Origin: Emticicia aquatica
Lineage (GTDB): Bacteria; Bacteroidota; Bacteroidia; Cytophagales; Spirosomataceae
Reading direction: 5' to 3'
NCBI RefSeq assembly: GCF_923079645.1
Contig: NZ_CAKLPY010000002.1
Location: forward strand, 186,001 to 250,000
DNA: 64,000 nt
Shown in pieces: positions 27,677 through 36,650 of the stretch. The notes beneath the pieces are model-generated. The model worked only from the letters and a program-made list of their open reading frames with translations, was not told the origin of the DNA and searched no databases. Numbering within the stretch: position 1 is the first letter of the stretch; each line of letters starts with the position of its first letter. The translations under genes were made by a program, and so were the position numbers.

Positions 27677-27803
27677 ACCAATAATAATAAATAATAAGTG
27701 CCGTGACTAAAAACCATATTCATCCGAATTATTTTTCGGAGAATAAGGACTTTAAAATTTTTGATTCATTAATGATGAATACTAAAATTCCCTTAATAAT
27801 ATT

Positions 27804-28403
27804 ATGGAAAAAAAAAGAAAATCTGTCCCTCCTTTAAGGGCAACAATTCGGTTTTACTCTTATCCTAACGAGATTTGGAAAGAGTTTTCGTTGAAAGGAC
27901 AATCTCGTCGTTATCAGGTTTCAAACTTGGGTCGAGTAGCGTCATTTATTACGGATGTTAATGTTGACGGCTTCCTCTTAAAATTAAGTAGAAGTAGAAC
28001 GGGGATGGCTCTAGCGGTCAAGGTTAAAGAAGAAGTGAATGGAAAAACCAAACTTACAAATTTATCTACGACCATTCATTTTTTGGTTGCCTCTCATTTT
28101 ATCGAAAATGATGACCCTGACAAGATCAAGGTGATTCATTTAGACCATGACCGTTTTAATAATGCGGCGGCAAATCTTCGTTGGGCAACAAAAGATGAGG
28201 TTTGGGAACACGTTAAAAGCAGGCCAAATTATGTGCCACGCAACAAAGGACAAAAATTGACAGTTGAAAGAGTTAGACTAATCAAGAGAAAAATTGCCGA
28301 AGGAAAAACCAAACAAATGATATTGGCTAAACAATTTGGTTTGTCTGAAATGGCTATTTACCGAATAAAAACTGGCAAAAACTGGGCAGAAGTTACTATT
28401 TAG
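27804..28403 (+). CDS. NUMOD4/HNH-type DNA-binding protein
   Basis: 199 residues: NUMOD4 motif EIWKEFSLKG..RRYQVSNLGRVAS (~24-49), an HNH_3-like core HLDHDRFNNAAANLRWATKDE (~112-132), and a C-terminal helix-turn-helix MILAKQFGLSEMAIYRIKTGKNW (~173-195). This is the module set of homing endonucleases, but it is a stand-alone gene with no intron, intein or mobile element next to it. It may have lost cleavage and work as a DNA-binding regulator. A hairpin TCCGAA/TTCGGA (27723-27740) lies in its leader. Confidence 0.82.
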   Translation: MEKKRKSVPPLRATIRFYSYPNEIWKEFSLKGQSRRYQVSNLGRVASFITDVNVDGFLLKLSRSRTGMALAVKVKEEVNGKTKLTNLSTTIHFLVASHFIENDDPDKIKVIHLDHDRFNNAAANLRWATKDEVWEHVKSRPNYVPRNKGQKLTVERVRLIKRKIAEGKTKQMILAKQFGLSEMAIYRIKTGKNWAEVTI

Positions 28404-28404
28404 A

Positions 28405-28728
28405 TTATTCTGTTAACTTATAATTGAGAAAATTCCAGAATTTCCTGTTTTTTAAATAGTCGAAATTTTCTTCATTATCATATGCCTCTCGCTCAAAACT
28501 TATTTGACGATAGGCTTTCCATCTATGTCCACACCTCAAATAATGATAAAGCCATTCGGCCAAATACCAAATATAAAAAGGCACAACCAATAACTCCAAT
28601 TGTTGTCGAATATGGATTCGCTCATGGTTGAGCAAAATCTTATTTGGCTTTTTGGGGCGAACAATAATGAAAGGAAAAAGTGTAATTCCTTGTATTTTTT
28701 TGAATGGAACTCCTTTGATGAGTATCAT
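28405..28728 (-). CDS. Small HExxH membrane-associated protein, unknown
   Basis: 107 residues. Holds a zincin-like motif NHERIHIRQQLELL (H35-E36-x2-H39) followed by a hydrophobic segment (VVPFYIWYLAEWLYHYL, ~49-65) and a conserved-looking ISFEREAYDNE (~79-89) whose Glu could be the third metal ligand. This arrangement resembles a minimal M48/M56-like peptidase core without the usual extra helices. I do not know a characterised relative. It ends 2 bp after the convergent NUMOD4 gene and is ~70 bp downstream of pafA. Confidence 0.7.
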   Translation of the reverse strand: MILIKGVPFKKIQGITLFPFIIVRPKKPNKILLNHERIHIRQQLELLVVPFYIWYLAEWLYHYLRCGHRWKAYRQISFEREAYDNEENFDYLKNRKFWNFLNYKLTE

Positions 28729-28746
28729 TTATTTGGGTTTAGAAAG

Positions 28747-28786
28747 TAGGAGATAAAGTAGATTTTTACCCAAACCTTATCTCCTA
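28747..28786 (-). terminator. Hairpin downstream of pafA
   Basis: TAGGAGATAA / TTATCTCCTA 10-bp perfect stem with a 20-nt loop; a weak T-rich stretch follows on the minus strand. It probably ends pafA and precedes the HExxH gene. Confidence 0.55.
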
Positions 28787-28797
28787 TTTGCTCGTTA

Positions 28798-30426
28798 TTA
28801 CTTCACAAAAATATCTTTGATTGGTTTTCCAACACAGCCATTTGGTTCTAGAATATTCAATAATGATGCTAATGTTGCTGAAATATCTGCGATATAAGTT
28901 TGTTCAACAGTTTCTCCTGATTGTATTTTCCAGCCAAACCAAAGCAACGGAACGTGACGGTCGTATTGCCACATTGTTCCATGGGTTGTACCTTTTTTAG
29001 CACCATTAAACCAAGCAGGCTCTAACAAAAACATAATGTCACCACTTCGCTTAGGGTTATAAACATTTTCAACTAACCCTTTATAAAATGGCGGTATAAC
29101 CGCCGAATTAATATCATGTAAATTTACTACTTGATAAACTGATGAACCCAGCGTAAGCATTTTCTCTTTCACCAATTCATACATTTGATTCATTGTTACG
29201 TTTTTCTTAGCCATTAAATCATGGTCAAGATAGATTTGATAATTATCTTGAGCTTTTATCCATTTTCCTTCTCCAAATTTTTCAACCATTTGTCCATTTA
29301 AAAAATTGGTTTCTTTGGCTAACTCACTGACACCTGATGGAATCTTATGTTTTTTCAAAAAGCCAGGAATATCCGCAACACCGTGGTCGGCCGTAAGAAA
29401 AACTAAATAATTATTTTTACCTAAAGTAGCATCAAGTTTATTTAACACCTCCGCAATATCACGGTCAAGACGCAAATAAGTATCTTCAATTTCGATTGAA
29501 TGTGTGCCTGTTGCGTGTCCTACATAATCAGGAGTCGAGAAACTAACACATAGAAAATCTGTTTCTTTTCCTTGACCCATATTTTCATTTTTGAGGGTAG
29601 TCAAAGCCAATTCTTTGGTTATAGTATTTCCATAAGGAGATGTAAGCAATGCTCCATAATTCGCAACTGTATGAGGAAAAATTGGTAATTTCTCGCCTGA
29701 TAATACATTTTCATATTCCTGATTATCTGTCTCACTTTCAATATATTGCTCGATTGGTAATAGCGTTTCCCACTTTTGGGCGATCAATTTATCGGGTATT
29801 TTCTGAGCATTGAATTCTTTTAGCCATTGTGGCAAATCATTCATATAATAGGTACTCGTAATCCAATTACCCGATTTTGCATCAAACCAATAAGCTGCAT
29901 CCGCCGAATGGCCTGCCGGCAAAATACCTCCTCTATCTTTTACAGCAATACCGATAACTTTAGAGCGAAAATCGGTTGCCAATTTCAATTGGTCGGTAAT
30001 TGTTGTCGTATGCATATTTACTGGCGAACGCTTGCCTTCAACACCTGCTTCACTCGCACCAACAGCACGAACTGTTGTATCTTCGGCCACATAGACCGTT
30101 CTGTTAGCCAATGGGTCATACCATTCGTTACCAATAATACCATTCACAGCAGGAACAGCTCCAGTATAGACCGCAGCATGACCAGGCCCAGTAACAGTAC
30201 TTGCGTAGTGATAATGATTGTTTTTACAGTTAAATCCTTCGTTCATCAATCTTTTAAAACCGCCTTCACTGTATTTATCATAATAACGATAGAGATAATC
30301 ATAACGCATTTGGTCAACCATAATCCCCAAAACCAATTTTGGTTTAGAAGCATAGGTTATTTTGTTCTTTTTCTGTGCAGAAAGCGACAAACTTAGTAAT
30401 AATAAGAGGTAGGTCAGGTGTTTCAT
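28798..30426 (-). CDS. pafA: PafA-type alkaline phosphatase
   Basis: 542 residues with a signal peptide (MKHLTYLLLLLSLSLSAQ). The alkaline-phosphatase superfamily site has threonine as nucleophile: T79 in STVTGPGHA, N100 (GIIGN), and the phosphate-binding pair K163/R165 in KDRGGILPAGHSA, matching T79, N100, K162 and R164 of the Elizabethkingia PafA. Further metal ligands appear in STPDYVGHATGTHS, LTADHGVADIP and THGTMW. Periplasmic, calcium-activated phosphomonoesterase active even when phosphate is present (family knowledge). Confidence 0.94.
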   Translation of the reverse strand: MKHLTYLLLLLSLSLSAQKKNKITYASKPKLVLGIMVDQMRYDYLYRYYDKYSEGGFKRLMNEGFNCKNNHYHYASTVTGPGHAAVYTGAVPAVNGIIGNEWYDPLANRTVYVAEDTTVRAVGASEAGVEGKRSPVNMHTTTITDQLKLATDFRSKVIGIAVKDRGGILPAGHSADAAYWFDAKSGNWITSTYYMNDLPQWLKEFNAQKIPDKLIAQKWETLLPIEQYIESETDNQEYENVLSGEKLPIFPHTVANYGALLTSPYGNTITKELALTTLKNENMGQGKETDFLCVSFSTPDYVGHATGTHSIEIEDTYLRLDRDIAEVLNKLDATLGKNNYLVFLTADHGVADIPGFLKKHKIPSGVSELAKETNFLNGQMVEKFGEGKWIKAQDNYQIYLDHDLMAKKNVTMNQMYELVKEKMLTLGSSVYQVVNLHDINSAVIPPFYKGLVENVYNPKRSGDIMFLLEPAWFNGAKKGTTHGTMWQYDRHVPLLWFGWKIQSGETVEQTYIADISATLASLLNILEPNGCVGKPIKDIFVK

Positions 30427-30630
30427 TTGAAGGATTATAAATTAGTTTGTTTGAATATTACCTATGTTGCTTGTTTGTAAATGGATTAAAAAAAACTTAT
30501 TAAATAAAAATGTCTATCAACAGATTTTTTTCAAAATTACTTATCTTCTTTTATATTCAGCAAAATTCTATGTTTAATTATTTGTGAAGAATCTAGTTTA
30601 TTTATTAATTAAACCCACACTTGTGTCATT

Positions 30631-30661
30631 TTTGTTTTCCCACCTTTCCTTTGTACCTTTG
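30631..30661 (+). promoter_or_regulatory. Promoter TTTG-N19-TACCTTTG of the DHH gene
   Basis: TTTG (30631-30634), 19 nt, TACCTTTG (30654-30661), a complete consensus. The box ends 7 nt before the ATG at 30669, so the leader would be nearly absent. It also rules out the in-frame ATG at 30621. Confidence 0.75.
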
Positions 30662-30668
30662 TCAGGTT

Positions 30669-31712
30669 ATGCAAGAATTTTTTACAGAATCAAATCAAAA
30701 ACTAAAGTCATTTAACGATTTATTGAGTCAACCAAAAAAAATCGTTATTACAACTCATCAAAATCCTGATGCCGATGCACTCGGTTCATCTTTGGGATTA
30801 GCAGCATATTTAAAGAAAAAAGGCCATTTTCCGACGGTTATTACACCAACTGATTATCCAGATTTTTTGAAATGGATGGCAGGAGAAAAGGAAATCATAA
30901 ATTTTGAAGGCGACAAGCAAGATTTAGCAAAAAAATTAATTGCGGAAGCAGAAATGATTTTTTGTCTTGATTTTTCGGCACTCAATCGGATTAAACACAT
31001 GGAAGAATTTATCAAAAATTCTTCTGCACCAAAAGTTTTAGTTGATCATCATCAACAACCCGAAAACTTCGCTGATTTTGTTTTTTGGAATGAAAAAGCA
31101 GCAGCTACATGCGAATTAATTTATGAACTAATTGAAAAATTAGGTGATAAAAATCTCATTGATATTCCATTAGCTGAATGTCTCTATGCTGGATTAGTTA
31201 CTGACACTGGCTCATTTAGGTTTGATAGCACAACCAAAGAAATTCACAGAATTGCTGGCGAATTGATTGCTGTAGGAATTCATACCAACGGAATTCATCG
31301 CAAAATTTTCGATAGTAATTCATTTGAAAGAATGAAATTTTTGGGTTTTGCATTGGGTGAAAAACTCACATATCTACCCGAATATAATGTGGCTTACATG
31401 GCTATTTCCAGAGAAGAACTGAGTCGATTTGGCTCAAAAAACGGCGACACCGAAGGAATAGTTAATTACGGATTAGCCATAAAAGGCGTAGTAATGGCGG
31501 CTATTTTTACGGAAAGAGACGATATGATTAGAATTTCATTTCGCTCTGTTGATAGCTTTTCAGTAAGTGAATTTTCAAGAACTCATTTTAATGGTGGCGG
31601 TCATAAAAATGCCGCTGGGGGGCGTTCACACGAAACATTGAGTAAAACAGTCGAGAAATTTCTCGCCTTGCTACCAAAATATCAAAACGAATTATTAAAT
31701 AACTTACCATAA
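30669..31712 (+). CDS. DHH-family phosphoesterase, NrnA-like
   Basis: 347 residues: HQNPDADALGSSLGLA (DHH motif I), FCLDFSA, VDHHQQP (the DHH motif proper), VTDTGSFRF, and the DHHA1 domain ending FNGGGHKNAAGG. The layout matches bifunctional oligoribonuclease/pAp phosphatases (NrnA), which degrade 2-5-mer RNA and 3'-phosphoadenosine phosphate. An ATG 48 bp upstream is in frame but lies before the promoter and adds a cysteine/aromatic-rich stretch unlike the family, so 30669 is the start. Confidence 0.93.
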   Translation: MQEFFTESNQKLKSFNDLLSQPKKIVITTHQNPDADALGSSLGLAAYLKKKGHFPTVITPTDYPDFLKWMAGEKEIINFEGDKQDLAKKLIAEAEMIFCLDFSALNRIKHMEEFIKNSSAPKVLVDHHQQPENFADFVFWNEKAAATCELIYELIEKLGDKNLIDIPLAECLYAGLVTDTGSFRFDSTTKEIHRIAGELIAVGIHTNGIHRKIFDSNSFERMKFLGFALGEKLTYLPEYNVAYMAISREELSRFGSKNGDTEGIVNYGLAIKGVVMAAIFTERDDMIRISFRSVDSFSVSEFSRTHFNGGGHKNAAGGRSHETLSKTVEKFLALLPKYQNELLNNLP

Positions 31713-31757
31713 ATTTAACCTTCAATCGCTTAATTTCTAATTAATAAATAAATTTCA

Positions 31758-32606
31758 ATGACAAATTTTTTAAAAACAACGTTGAGCGTTGCAGCAGCAA
31801 CAGGCTTACTTTTTTCTTGTAGTCAATTTAAAGTTACTCAAGACCCTGATGGCTCAAAATACCAAGTCCACGAAGAAGGAAAAGGCAAAAAAATCAATAT
31901 TGGTGATATTTTAACTTTTGATTTGGTTATTAAAGCATCAAATGATTCGACTTTTGAAGATACATACAAACGTAGCCAACCGATTACAATGGTAGCACAA
32001 AAAGGTACTTACAAAGGCTCTTTTGAAACCTCACTTTTACATTTAACAGAAGGTGATAGTGCAACCGTTTTAGTGAATGCAGACTCACTTTTCGCTCGTA
32101 TTCAGCAGCCACTTCCTCCAGGAATCTCTAAAGGTTCAGATATGAAATTTATCGTAAAAATCAAATCGACTCAAACACGTGAAGAATTCCAAAAAGCTCA
32201 AGATGCTAAAAAAGGAAACGAAGCGAAGTTAATGGAAGAATATGCAAAGAAAAACTTTCCTACGGCTACAAAAACACAATATGGTATGTATCGTGTCGTT
32301 GTTAAAGAAGGAACTGGTGAAGTAATTAAAAGTGGCCAAACTGTAACAGTTGATTATACAGGTAAACTCATGGATGGAAAAACTTTTGATAGCTCGGTAG
32401 GAAAACCTGGTCCAAAATTTCAAGTTACGGTAGGTCAAGGAGCAGTTATTCCAGGTTGGGAACAAGCCTTGGCAATGATGAAAAAAGGCGAAAAAAGCAT
32501 TTTCTTCATTCCTTCAAACTTAGCTTATGGCGAACAAGGTGCTGGTGGCGTTATTGGACCTTTCAGTTCATTAATATTTGAGATGGAAGTTGTTGATGTG
32601 AAGTAA
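31758..32606 (+). CDS. FKBP-type peptidyl-prolyl isomerase lipoprotein (two-domain)
   Basis: 282 residues: lipoprotein signal ending LLFSC (C21), a degenerate N-terminal FKBP-like domain (GDILTFDLVIKASNDSTFEDT...), a charged linker (~135-165), and a canonical C-terminal FKBP domain with VTVDYTGKLMDGKTFDSS, VIPGWEQAL, FIPSNLAYGEQG and LIFEMEVVDV. The second domain keeps the aromatic pocket. A periplasmic folding catalyst anchored to a membrane. Lies 45 bp after the DHH gene, and is followed by another FKBP gene. Confidence 0.92.
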   Translation: MTNFLKTTLSVAAATGLLFSCSQFKVTQDPDGSKYQVHEEGKGKKINIGDILTFDLVIKASNDSTFEDTYKRSQPITMVAQKGTYKGSFETSLLHLTEGDSATVLVNADSLFARIQQPLPPGISKGSDMKFIVKIKSTQTREEFQKAQDAKKGNEAKLMEEYAKKNFPTATKTQYGMYRVVVKEGTGEVIKSGQTVTVDYTGKLMDGKTFDSSVGKPGPKFQVTVGQGAVIPGWEQALAMMKKGEKSIFFIPSNLAYGEQGAGGVIGPFSSLIFEMEVVDVK

Positions 32607-32621
32607 AATATATTAAAAATC

Positions 32622-32655
32622 ACAAGCTATCAATTTATTTTCATTGGTAGCTTGT
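32622..32655 (+). terminator. Hairpin between the two FKBP genes
   Basis: ACAAGCTATCAA / TTGGTAGCTTGT, 12-bp stem with one G-T pair and a 10-nt loop. No T run follows, so it may be a processing or stabilising structure instead of a terminator. Confidence 0.45.
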
Positions 32656-32689
32656 AATTTATAGTTTAAAACATATATCAAAAATTCAG

Positions 32690-33547
32690 ATGAAGAAAAT
32701 TGCATTTTTATTAGTTTTAGGAAGCTTAGTGTTCGGAAGTTCTTGTAGCAAATTTTTAGAAAATGACCTTGAAGCCATTAATAAGAAAAATACGCAAGAG
32801 ATAGCCGACTATATCAGTCAACATAACCTTCAAATGCTAAGTACCACTTCTGGGCTTAAATATATTGTTAATCAGAATTCTTTAGGAAGAAATGCCCTAA
32901 CTGGTGACGAAGTTACTTTTCATTTTAATCTTACATTACTTAACGGTACAGCTCTTGATAGCACTTCAAGACTAAAAAATGAACCAGCAAAGATAATTTT
33001 AGGAGCTAATAGTGTAATTCAAGGCTTTTTAGAAGCACTTTATTTACTAAAAGAAGGTGAAAGAGGTGTTTTCTTAATTCCTTCTATTTTGGCTTTTGGA
33101 ACACAATCGAGTGCAAACGTACCTGCAAATTCGGTTTTGAAACTTGATTTAGAAATAGTAAAACTTCGTTCGGAAGAGCAACAAATTGATGATTACGTAA
33201 GAGGCACAAAATTACCTGTAACAGAAACTACTGCTTCTGGCCTACGTATTATTAAAACTTTGGAAACCAATGGAACTCCATTAAAAGTTGGCCTTTTGGC
33301 AACCGTAAAATATACTGGTTATTTGGCTAGTAATGTGAAACAATTTGATACTGGTCAGATTAATGTTGGGCTTGGAGATGGAGCCGTTGTAAAAGGTTTT
33401 GAAGAAGGACTATTGAAAATGAAAGTTGGAGAAAAAGCCGTTTTAGTATTTCCATCATCACTTGGGTACGGTACTACGGGAAGCAGCACAACAATTCCTC
33501 CTTATGCACCACTAATATTTACCGTTGAAATTATTAGTGCTAAGTAA
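32690..33547 (+). CDS. Divergent tandem-FKBP lipoprotein
   Basis: 285 residues: lipobox FGSSC (C19), a helical segment (NDLEAINKKNTQEIADYISQ), then two FKBP-like domains: GDEVTFHFNLTLLNGTALDST..VIQGFLEALYLLKEGERGVFLIPSILAFGTQ and VKYTGYLASNVKQFDTG..VVKGFEEGLLKMKVGEKAVLVFPSSLGYG. Both keep the fold motifs, but pocket residues differ: the usual FDSS and the VIPGW Trp are replaced (FLEA, FEEG). It may be a chaperone or scaffold with weak isomerase activity. Follows its better-conserved neighbour, probably by duplication. Confidence 0.88.
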   Translation: MKKIAFLLVLGSLVFGSSCSKFLENDLEAINKKNTQEIADYISQHNLQMLSTTSGLKYIVNQNSLGRNALTGDEVTFHFNLTLLNGTALDSTSRLKNEPAKIILGANSVIQGFLEALYLLKEGERGVFLIPSILAFGTQSSANVPANSVLKLDLEIVKLRSEEQQIDDYVRGTKLPVTETTASGLRIIKTLETNGTPLKVGLLATVKYTGYLASNVKQFDTGQINVGLGDGAVVKGFEEGLLKMKVGEKAVLVFPSSLGYGTTGSSTTIPPYAPLIFTVEIISAK

Positions 33548-33567
33548 AAACTTAATATTTTGATATT

Positions 33568-33605
33568 ACCAAAGCCTCTGAACTTTTCGGAGGCTTTGGT
33601 GTTTT
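33568..33605 (+). terminator. Terminator after the FKBP pair
   Basis: ACCAAAGCCTC / GAGGCTTTGGT perfect 11-bp stem followed by GTTTT. Confidence 0.85.
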
Positions 33606-33636
33606 AAAAAGTATTCATTAAAATGTTTCTCTGCAA

Positions 33637-34191
33637 ATGCCTAAACTACCGAAAGAACTTGAAAAAGCAGTTTTGAGTCTTCCTAGTAAAGATAAAGATA
33701 AGTTACTGATAAAACTCATCGGAAAAAGTGAGTTATTGATTCAACAATTACATTTTCAATTACTTGAAGATGAATCTGATTTGAAAATCAAACGTGAAGA
33801 AATTAGAAATAGTATTTTGAGGATTTCAAAAATGTACCATGATACGCCTGGTTGGATGATGATGGATATGCGAGAATTGAACGGAAGAATTACTCATCAC
33901 GTAAAAGTAACCAAAGATAAATATGGTGAAGTTGAACTGACACTCTATTTACTCAATTCGTTTTTTCAAAATCAGTTGACACATTTAGAATATTATTCAG
34001 GAAAAACCGACTCAATTGCTCTTTATATTGCCAAAAGAACAGAATTTATCTTGAATAAATTACCCAAATTACACCCAGATTATTACGTTGAATTCGAGCG
34101 AGATATTAATAAATTACTTGAAAATGTGCATAATTATTGTCCTTCTTTCTACGCCAAACAATTGATGATTGCCAAGAATTGGGAATATTGA
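33637..34191 (+). CDS. Conserved-type hypothetical protein, unknown
   Basis: 184 residues, no signal peptide, no membrane helix, Lys/Glu/Leu-rich and predicted mostly helical. Recognisable points: the start MPKLPKELEKAVLSLPSKDKDKLLIKL, a PGWMMMDMRELNGRITHHVKV segment (~69-89) and aromatic KLHPDYYVEFERD (~148-160). Codon use and frame integrity look like a real gene. I do not recognise a family. The preceding terminator makes it its own unit. Confidence 0.75.
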   Translation: MPKLPKELEKAVLSLPSKDKDKLLIKLIGKSELLIQQLHFQLLEDESDLKIKREEIRNSILRISKMYHDTPGWMMMDMRELNGRITHHVKVTKDKYGEVELTLYLLNSFFQNQLTHLEYYSGKTDSIALYIAKRTEFILNKLPKLHPDYYVEFERDINKLLENVHNYCPSFYAKQLMIAKNWEY

Positions 34192-34550
34192 AAAAGCCTC
34201 ATAGAAATAATTCCACGAGGCTGGCAAGTTGTTGTTTTAGGTAATCGGGAATTACTTTTTGCGTAACTCTCACAGCAATATAGCATTTAGAGTTTGCTTA
34301 CATTTTTGCAACTTAAAATCGAAAACGCTATTTGTTTTTTATTAGGCTGTGTAGGCTAGTTTTATACTTTTTGGATTAACTAATCTTTCGACTATAATGT
34401 TTAGACGGTACTTTTTTTAAAAGTAACAACCAATACCATAAAAATAGAGGAAATTCCAAAATTGAAACTTCCTCTATTTTTATTCATCACAATGATAGTT
34501 TATTATATCTGCAAAAAATAAGATTTTAAACTACGATTTCTGTTAAACTA
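34192..34550. other. 359-bp convergent intergenic region
   Basis: No gene seen. It holds a short stem AGCCTC/GAGGCT (34196-34223) right after the hypothetical gene and a strong symmetrical hairpin near its right end (separate entry). The centre (34230-34440) is unexplained AT-rich sequence. Confidence 0.5.
34441..34480. terminator. Bidirectional terminator before rocD
   Basis: AAAATAGAGGAA / TTCCTCTATTTT, a 12-bp perfect stem with A/T tracts on both sides, between convergent genes. Confidence 0.8.
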
Positions 34551-35786
34551 TTAAAAACTCTTTATAACATCTGAAATAATTTCAACGCAATCCCACATTT
34601 GAGATTCTGTCATGACCAATGGTGGAGCAAGTCGAATTTTGTTACCATGTGTTGGTTTCGCTAAAAGTCCATTATCCTTAAATTTCATACAAATATCCCA
34701 AGCTAAATCAGAATCTTCATGCGAGTCAATCACAATTGCGTTGAGCAATCCTCTACCACGCACTTGTGTCACGATGTTTGTTTCTTCAACTAATTTCTGC
34801 ATTTCTGCACGGAAGATTTTGCCAAGAAAAGCTGCGTTTTCAGCTAATTTTTCATCTTTTACTACCTGCAACGCTTCCATTGCCACAGCACAAGCCAATG
34901 GATTTCCACCATAAGTTGACCCATGTTCGCCTGGTTTAATTGTAAGCATAATTTCGTCATCTGCCAATACAGCTGATACAGGAAGCACACCTCCCGAAAG
35001 TGCTTTTCCTAAAATAACAATATCAGGTCTTACATTGACATGGTCAACGGCAAGTAATTTCCCTGTACGAGCAATACCAGTTTGAATTTCATCAGCAATA
35101 AAAAGAACGTTGCTCGCTTTACATAAACGATAAGCTTCCGCCAAGTAAATATCATCAGGAACAACAACGCCTGCCTCGCCTTGAATCGGCTCAAAAATAA
35201 ATCCAGCAATATATGGGTCATTGATTAATGCTTCTTCTAAAGCTTCAATGTTGTTGTACGGTACAACTTCAAAACCTGTCATGAATGGACCAAAATCACG
35301 GCGAGCGGTTGGGTCTGTCGAAGCCGAAACCACTGAGAGCGTACGTCCATGGAAATTTCCACCTGCAAAGATAATTTTAGCTTTGTTTTCTGGAATTCCT
35401 TTCACTTGGTAAGCCCATTTGCGGCAAAGTTTCAAGGCAGTTTCAACGGCTTCAACGCCAGTATTCATCGGTAAAACTCTATCATAACCAAAATATTTGG
35501 TAATATATTCTTCATAACGCCCTAACATCGAGCTATAAAAAGCCCGTGAAGTAAGCGTCAGTTTTTGTGATTGCTCAATCAAAGCATTGATAATACGAGG
35601 GTGGCAATGCCCTTGATTCACAGCCGAATAAGCCGATAAGAAATCATAATACCGTTTACCATTTACATCCCAAACATAGACTCCTTCACCACGGTCAAGC
35701 ACCGCCGAAATCGGGTGATAATTGTGAGCCCCATAGCGTTCTTCTAATTCGATTAGATGCTCACTCAATGACATATCTACTACCAT
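34551..35786 (-). CDS. rocD: Ornithine--oxo-acid aminotransferase
   Basis: A 411-residue class III PLP aminotransferase. Seen: [59 protein letters not shown] lysine in ILGKALSGG, and [15 protein letters not shown]. The start [23 protein letters not shown] is diagnostic for ornithine aminotransferase, which makes glutamate semialdehyde from ornithine. ATG at 35786 is used; ATG at 35774 ([10 protein letters not shown]) is an equally good alternative. Divergent from an Lrp/AsnC regulator. Confidence 0.95.
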   Translation of the reverse strand: MVVDMSLSEHLIELEERYGAHNYHPISAVLDRGEGVYVWDVNGKRYYDFLSAYSAVNQGHCHPRIINALIEQSQKLTLTSRAFYSSMLGRYEEYITKYFGYDRVLPMNTGVEAVETALKLCRKWAYQVKGIPENKAKIIFAGGNFHGRTLSVVSASTDPTARRDFGPFMTGFEVVPYNNIEALEEALINDPYIAGFIFEPIQGEAGVVVPDDIYLAEAYRLCKASNVLFIADEIQTGIARTGKLLAVDHVNVRPDIVILGKALSGGVLPVSAVLADDEIMLTIKPGEHGSTYGGNPLACAVAMEALQVVKDEKLAENAAFLGKIFRAEMQKLVEETNIVTQVRGRGLLNAIVIDSHEDSDLAWDICMKFKDNGLLAKPTHGNKIRLAPPLVMTESQMWDCVEIISDVIKSF

Positions 35787-35958
35787 ATTACTAAATATTT
35801 ACCTATAAATGTTAAACAGTTATAGTACATTTCTGAAAAAACTATTCAAATATGTTATTTTGACTTTATATATTTACAAAATAAGTTATATTTACTTTAA
35901 ATATTTATTTATAAAATCAAATAATATAATATTAGACAAATAAAATTTACTTTGACTT

Positions 35959-36426
35959 ATGATAAATGAAGATTTAATTGACGAATACGATAAGAATATT
36001 TTACTTCAGCTCGAAAAAGATGGAAGAAAACCCTATTCTGAAATTGCCAAAAATCTCAATATTTCCAATACGATGGTTCATCAGCGAGTTACTCGATTGA
36101 AAAGAATTGGTGTATTAAAAGGAGCAGGAATTATTTTAGACGAACGGAAGTTGGGTTATGAATGGAGTGCTTTTACTGGCCTTGTTCTGAAAGAAGATTC
36201 TGATTCAAAAGTAATTATTGAAGCTTTGAGGAAAATTCCAGAAGTGACCGAATGTTACTATATTACGGGCCAATACACGCTTTATATAAGAATCGTTGCA
36301 AAATCAAGTGAACACATGAGAAGTGTACTTTATGATAAAATTGACCATATTACAGGAATTTTAAAGACTGAATCTATGATTGACTTTGGAGCAGCTTTTA
36401 AACGAAATGTAAGTGTTGAGCTTTAA
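35959..36426 (+). CDS. Lrp/AsnC-family transcriptional regulator
   Basis: 155 residues: DNA-binding helix-turn-helix (EIAKNLNISNTMVHQRVTRLKRIGVLKG, ~28-55) and a RAM ligand domain (AFTGLVLKEDSDSKVIIEALRKIPEVTECYYITGQYTLYIRI). Such proteins sense amino acids. It starts 172 bp from rocD on the opposite strand, so control of ornithine aminotransferase and of itself is likely. The shared intergenic DNA (35787-35958) is very AT-rich, with many TTTATA/AAATAT tracts suited to Lrp wrapping. Confidence 0.93.
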   Translation: MINEDLIDEYDKNILLQLEKDGRKPYSEIAKNLNISNTMVHQRVTRLKRIGVLKGAGIILDERKLGYEWSAFTGLVLKEDSDSKVIIEALRKIPEVTECYYITGQYTLYIRIVAKSSEHMRSVLYDKIDHITGILKTESMIDFGAAFKRNVSVEL

Positions 36427-36581
36427 TTAAAACAGCTCATACAGAAAAAAGGTATTCATTTGAATAACTATTATGACCAATCATTTATTCATATATTTTC
36501 TCAACATCAATGTAGTTAAGTATGATTGACTTGAAATAATGAAACCAAATAAAATTTGTTAAAGTCTATAAAAATAGTGGG

Positions 36582-36612
36582 TTGTAATATTGAAAACCAA
36601 ATATTATTTTTG
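36582..36612 (+). promoter_or_regulatory. Promoter of the cysteine desulfurase gene
   Basis: TTG (36582-36584), 20 nt, TATTTTTG (36605-36612). Full consensus, 38 nt before the ATG. Confidence 0.7.
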
Positions 36613-36650
36613 TATTAATTATTAATTGCTCAACAAACAATGCCTTACCA

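Noticed and set aside
27723..27740. TCCGAA/TTCGGA hairpin as the mpl terminator
   Set aside because: No T run follows on the plus strand and it sits within the leader of the next gene; role left open.
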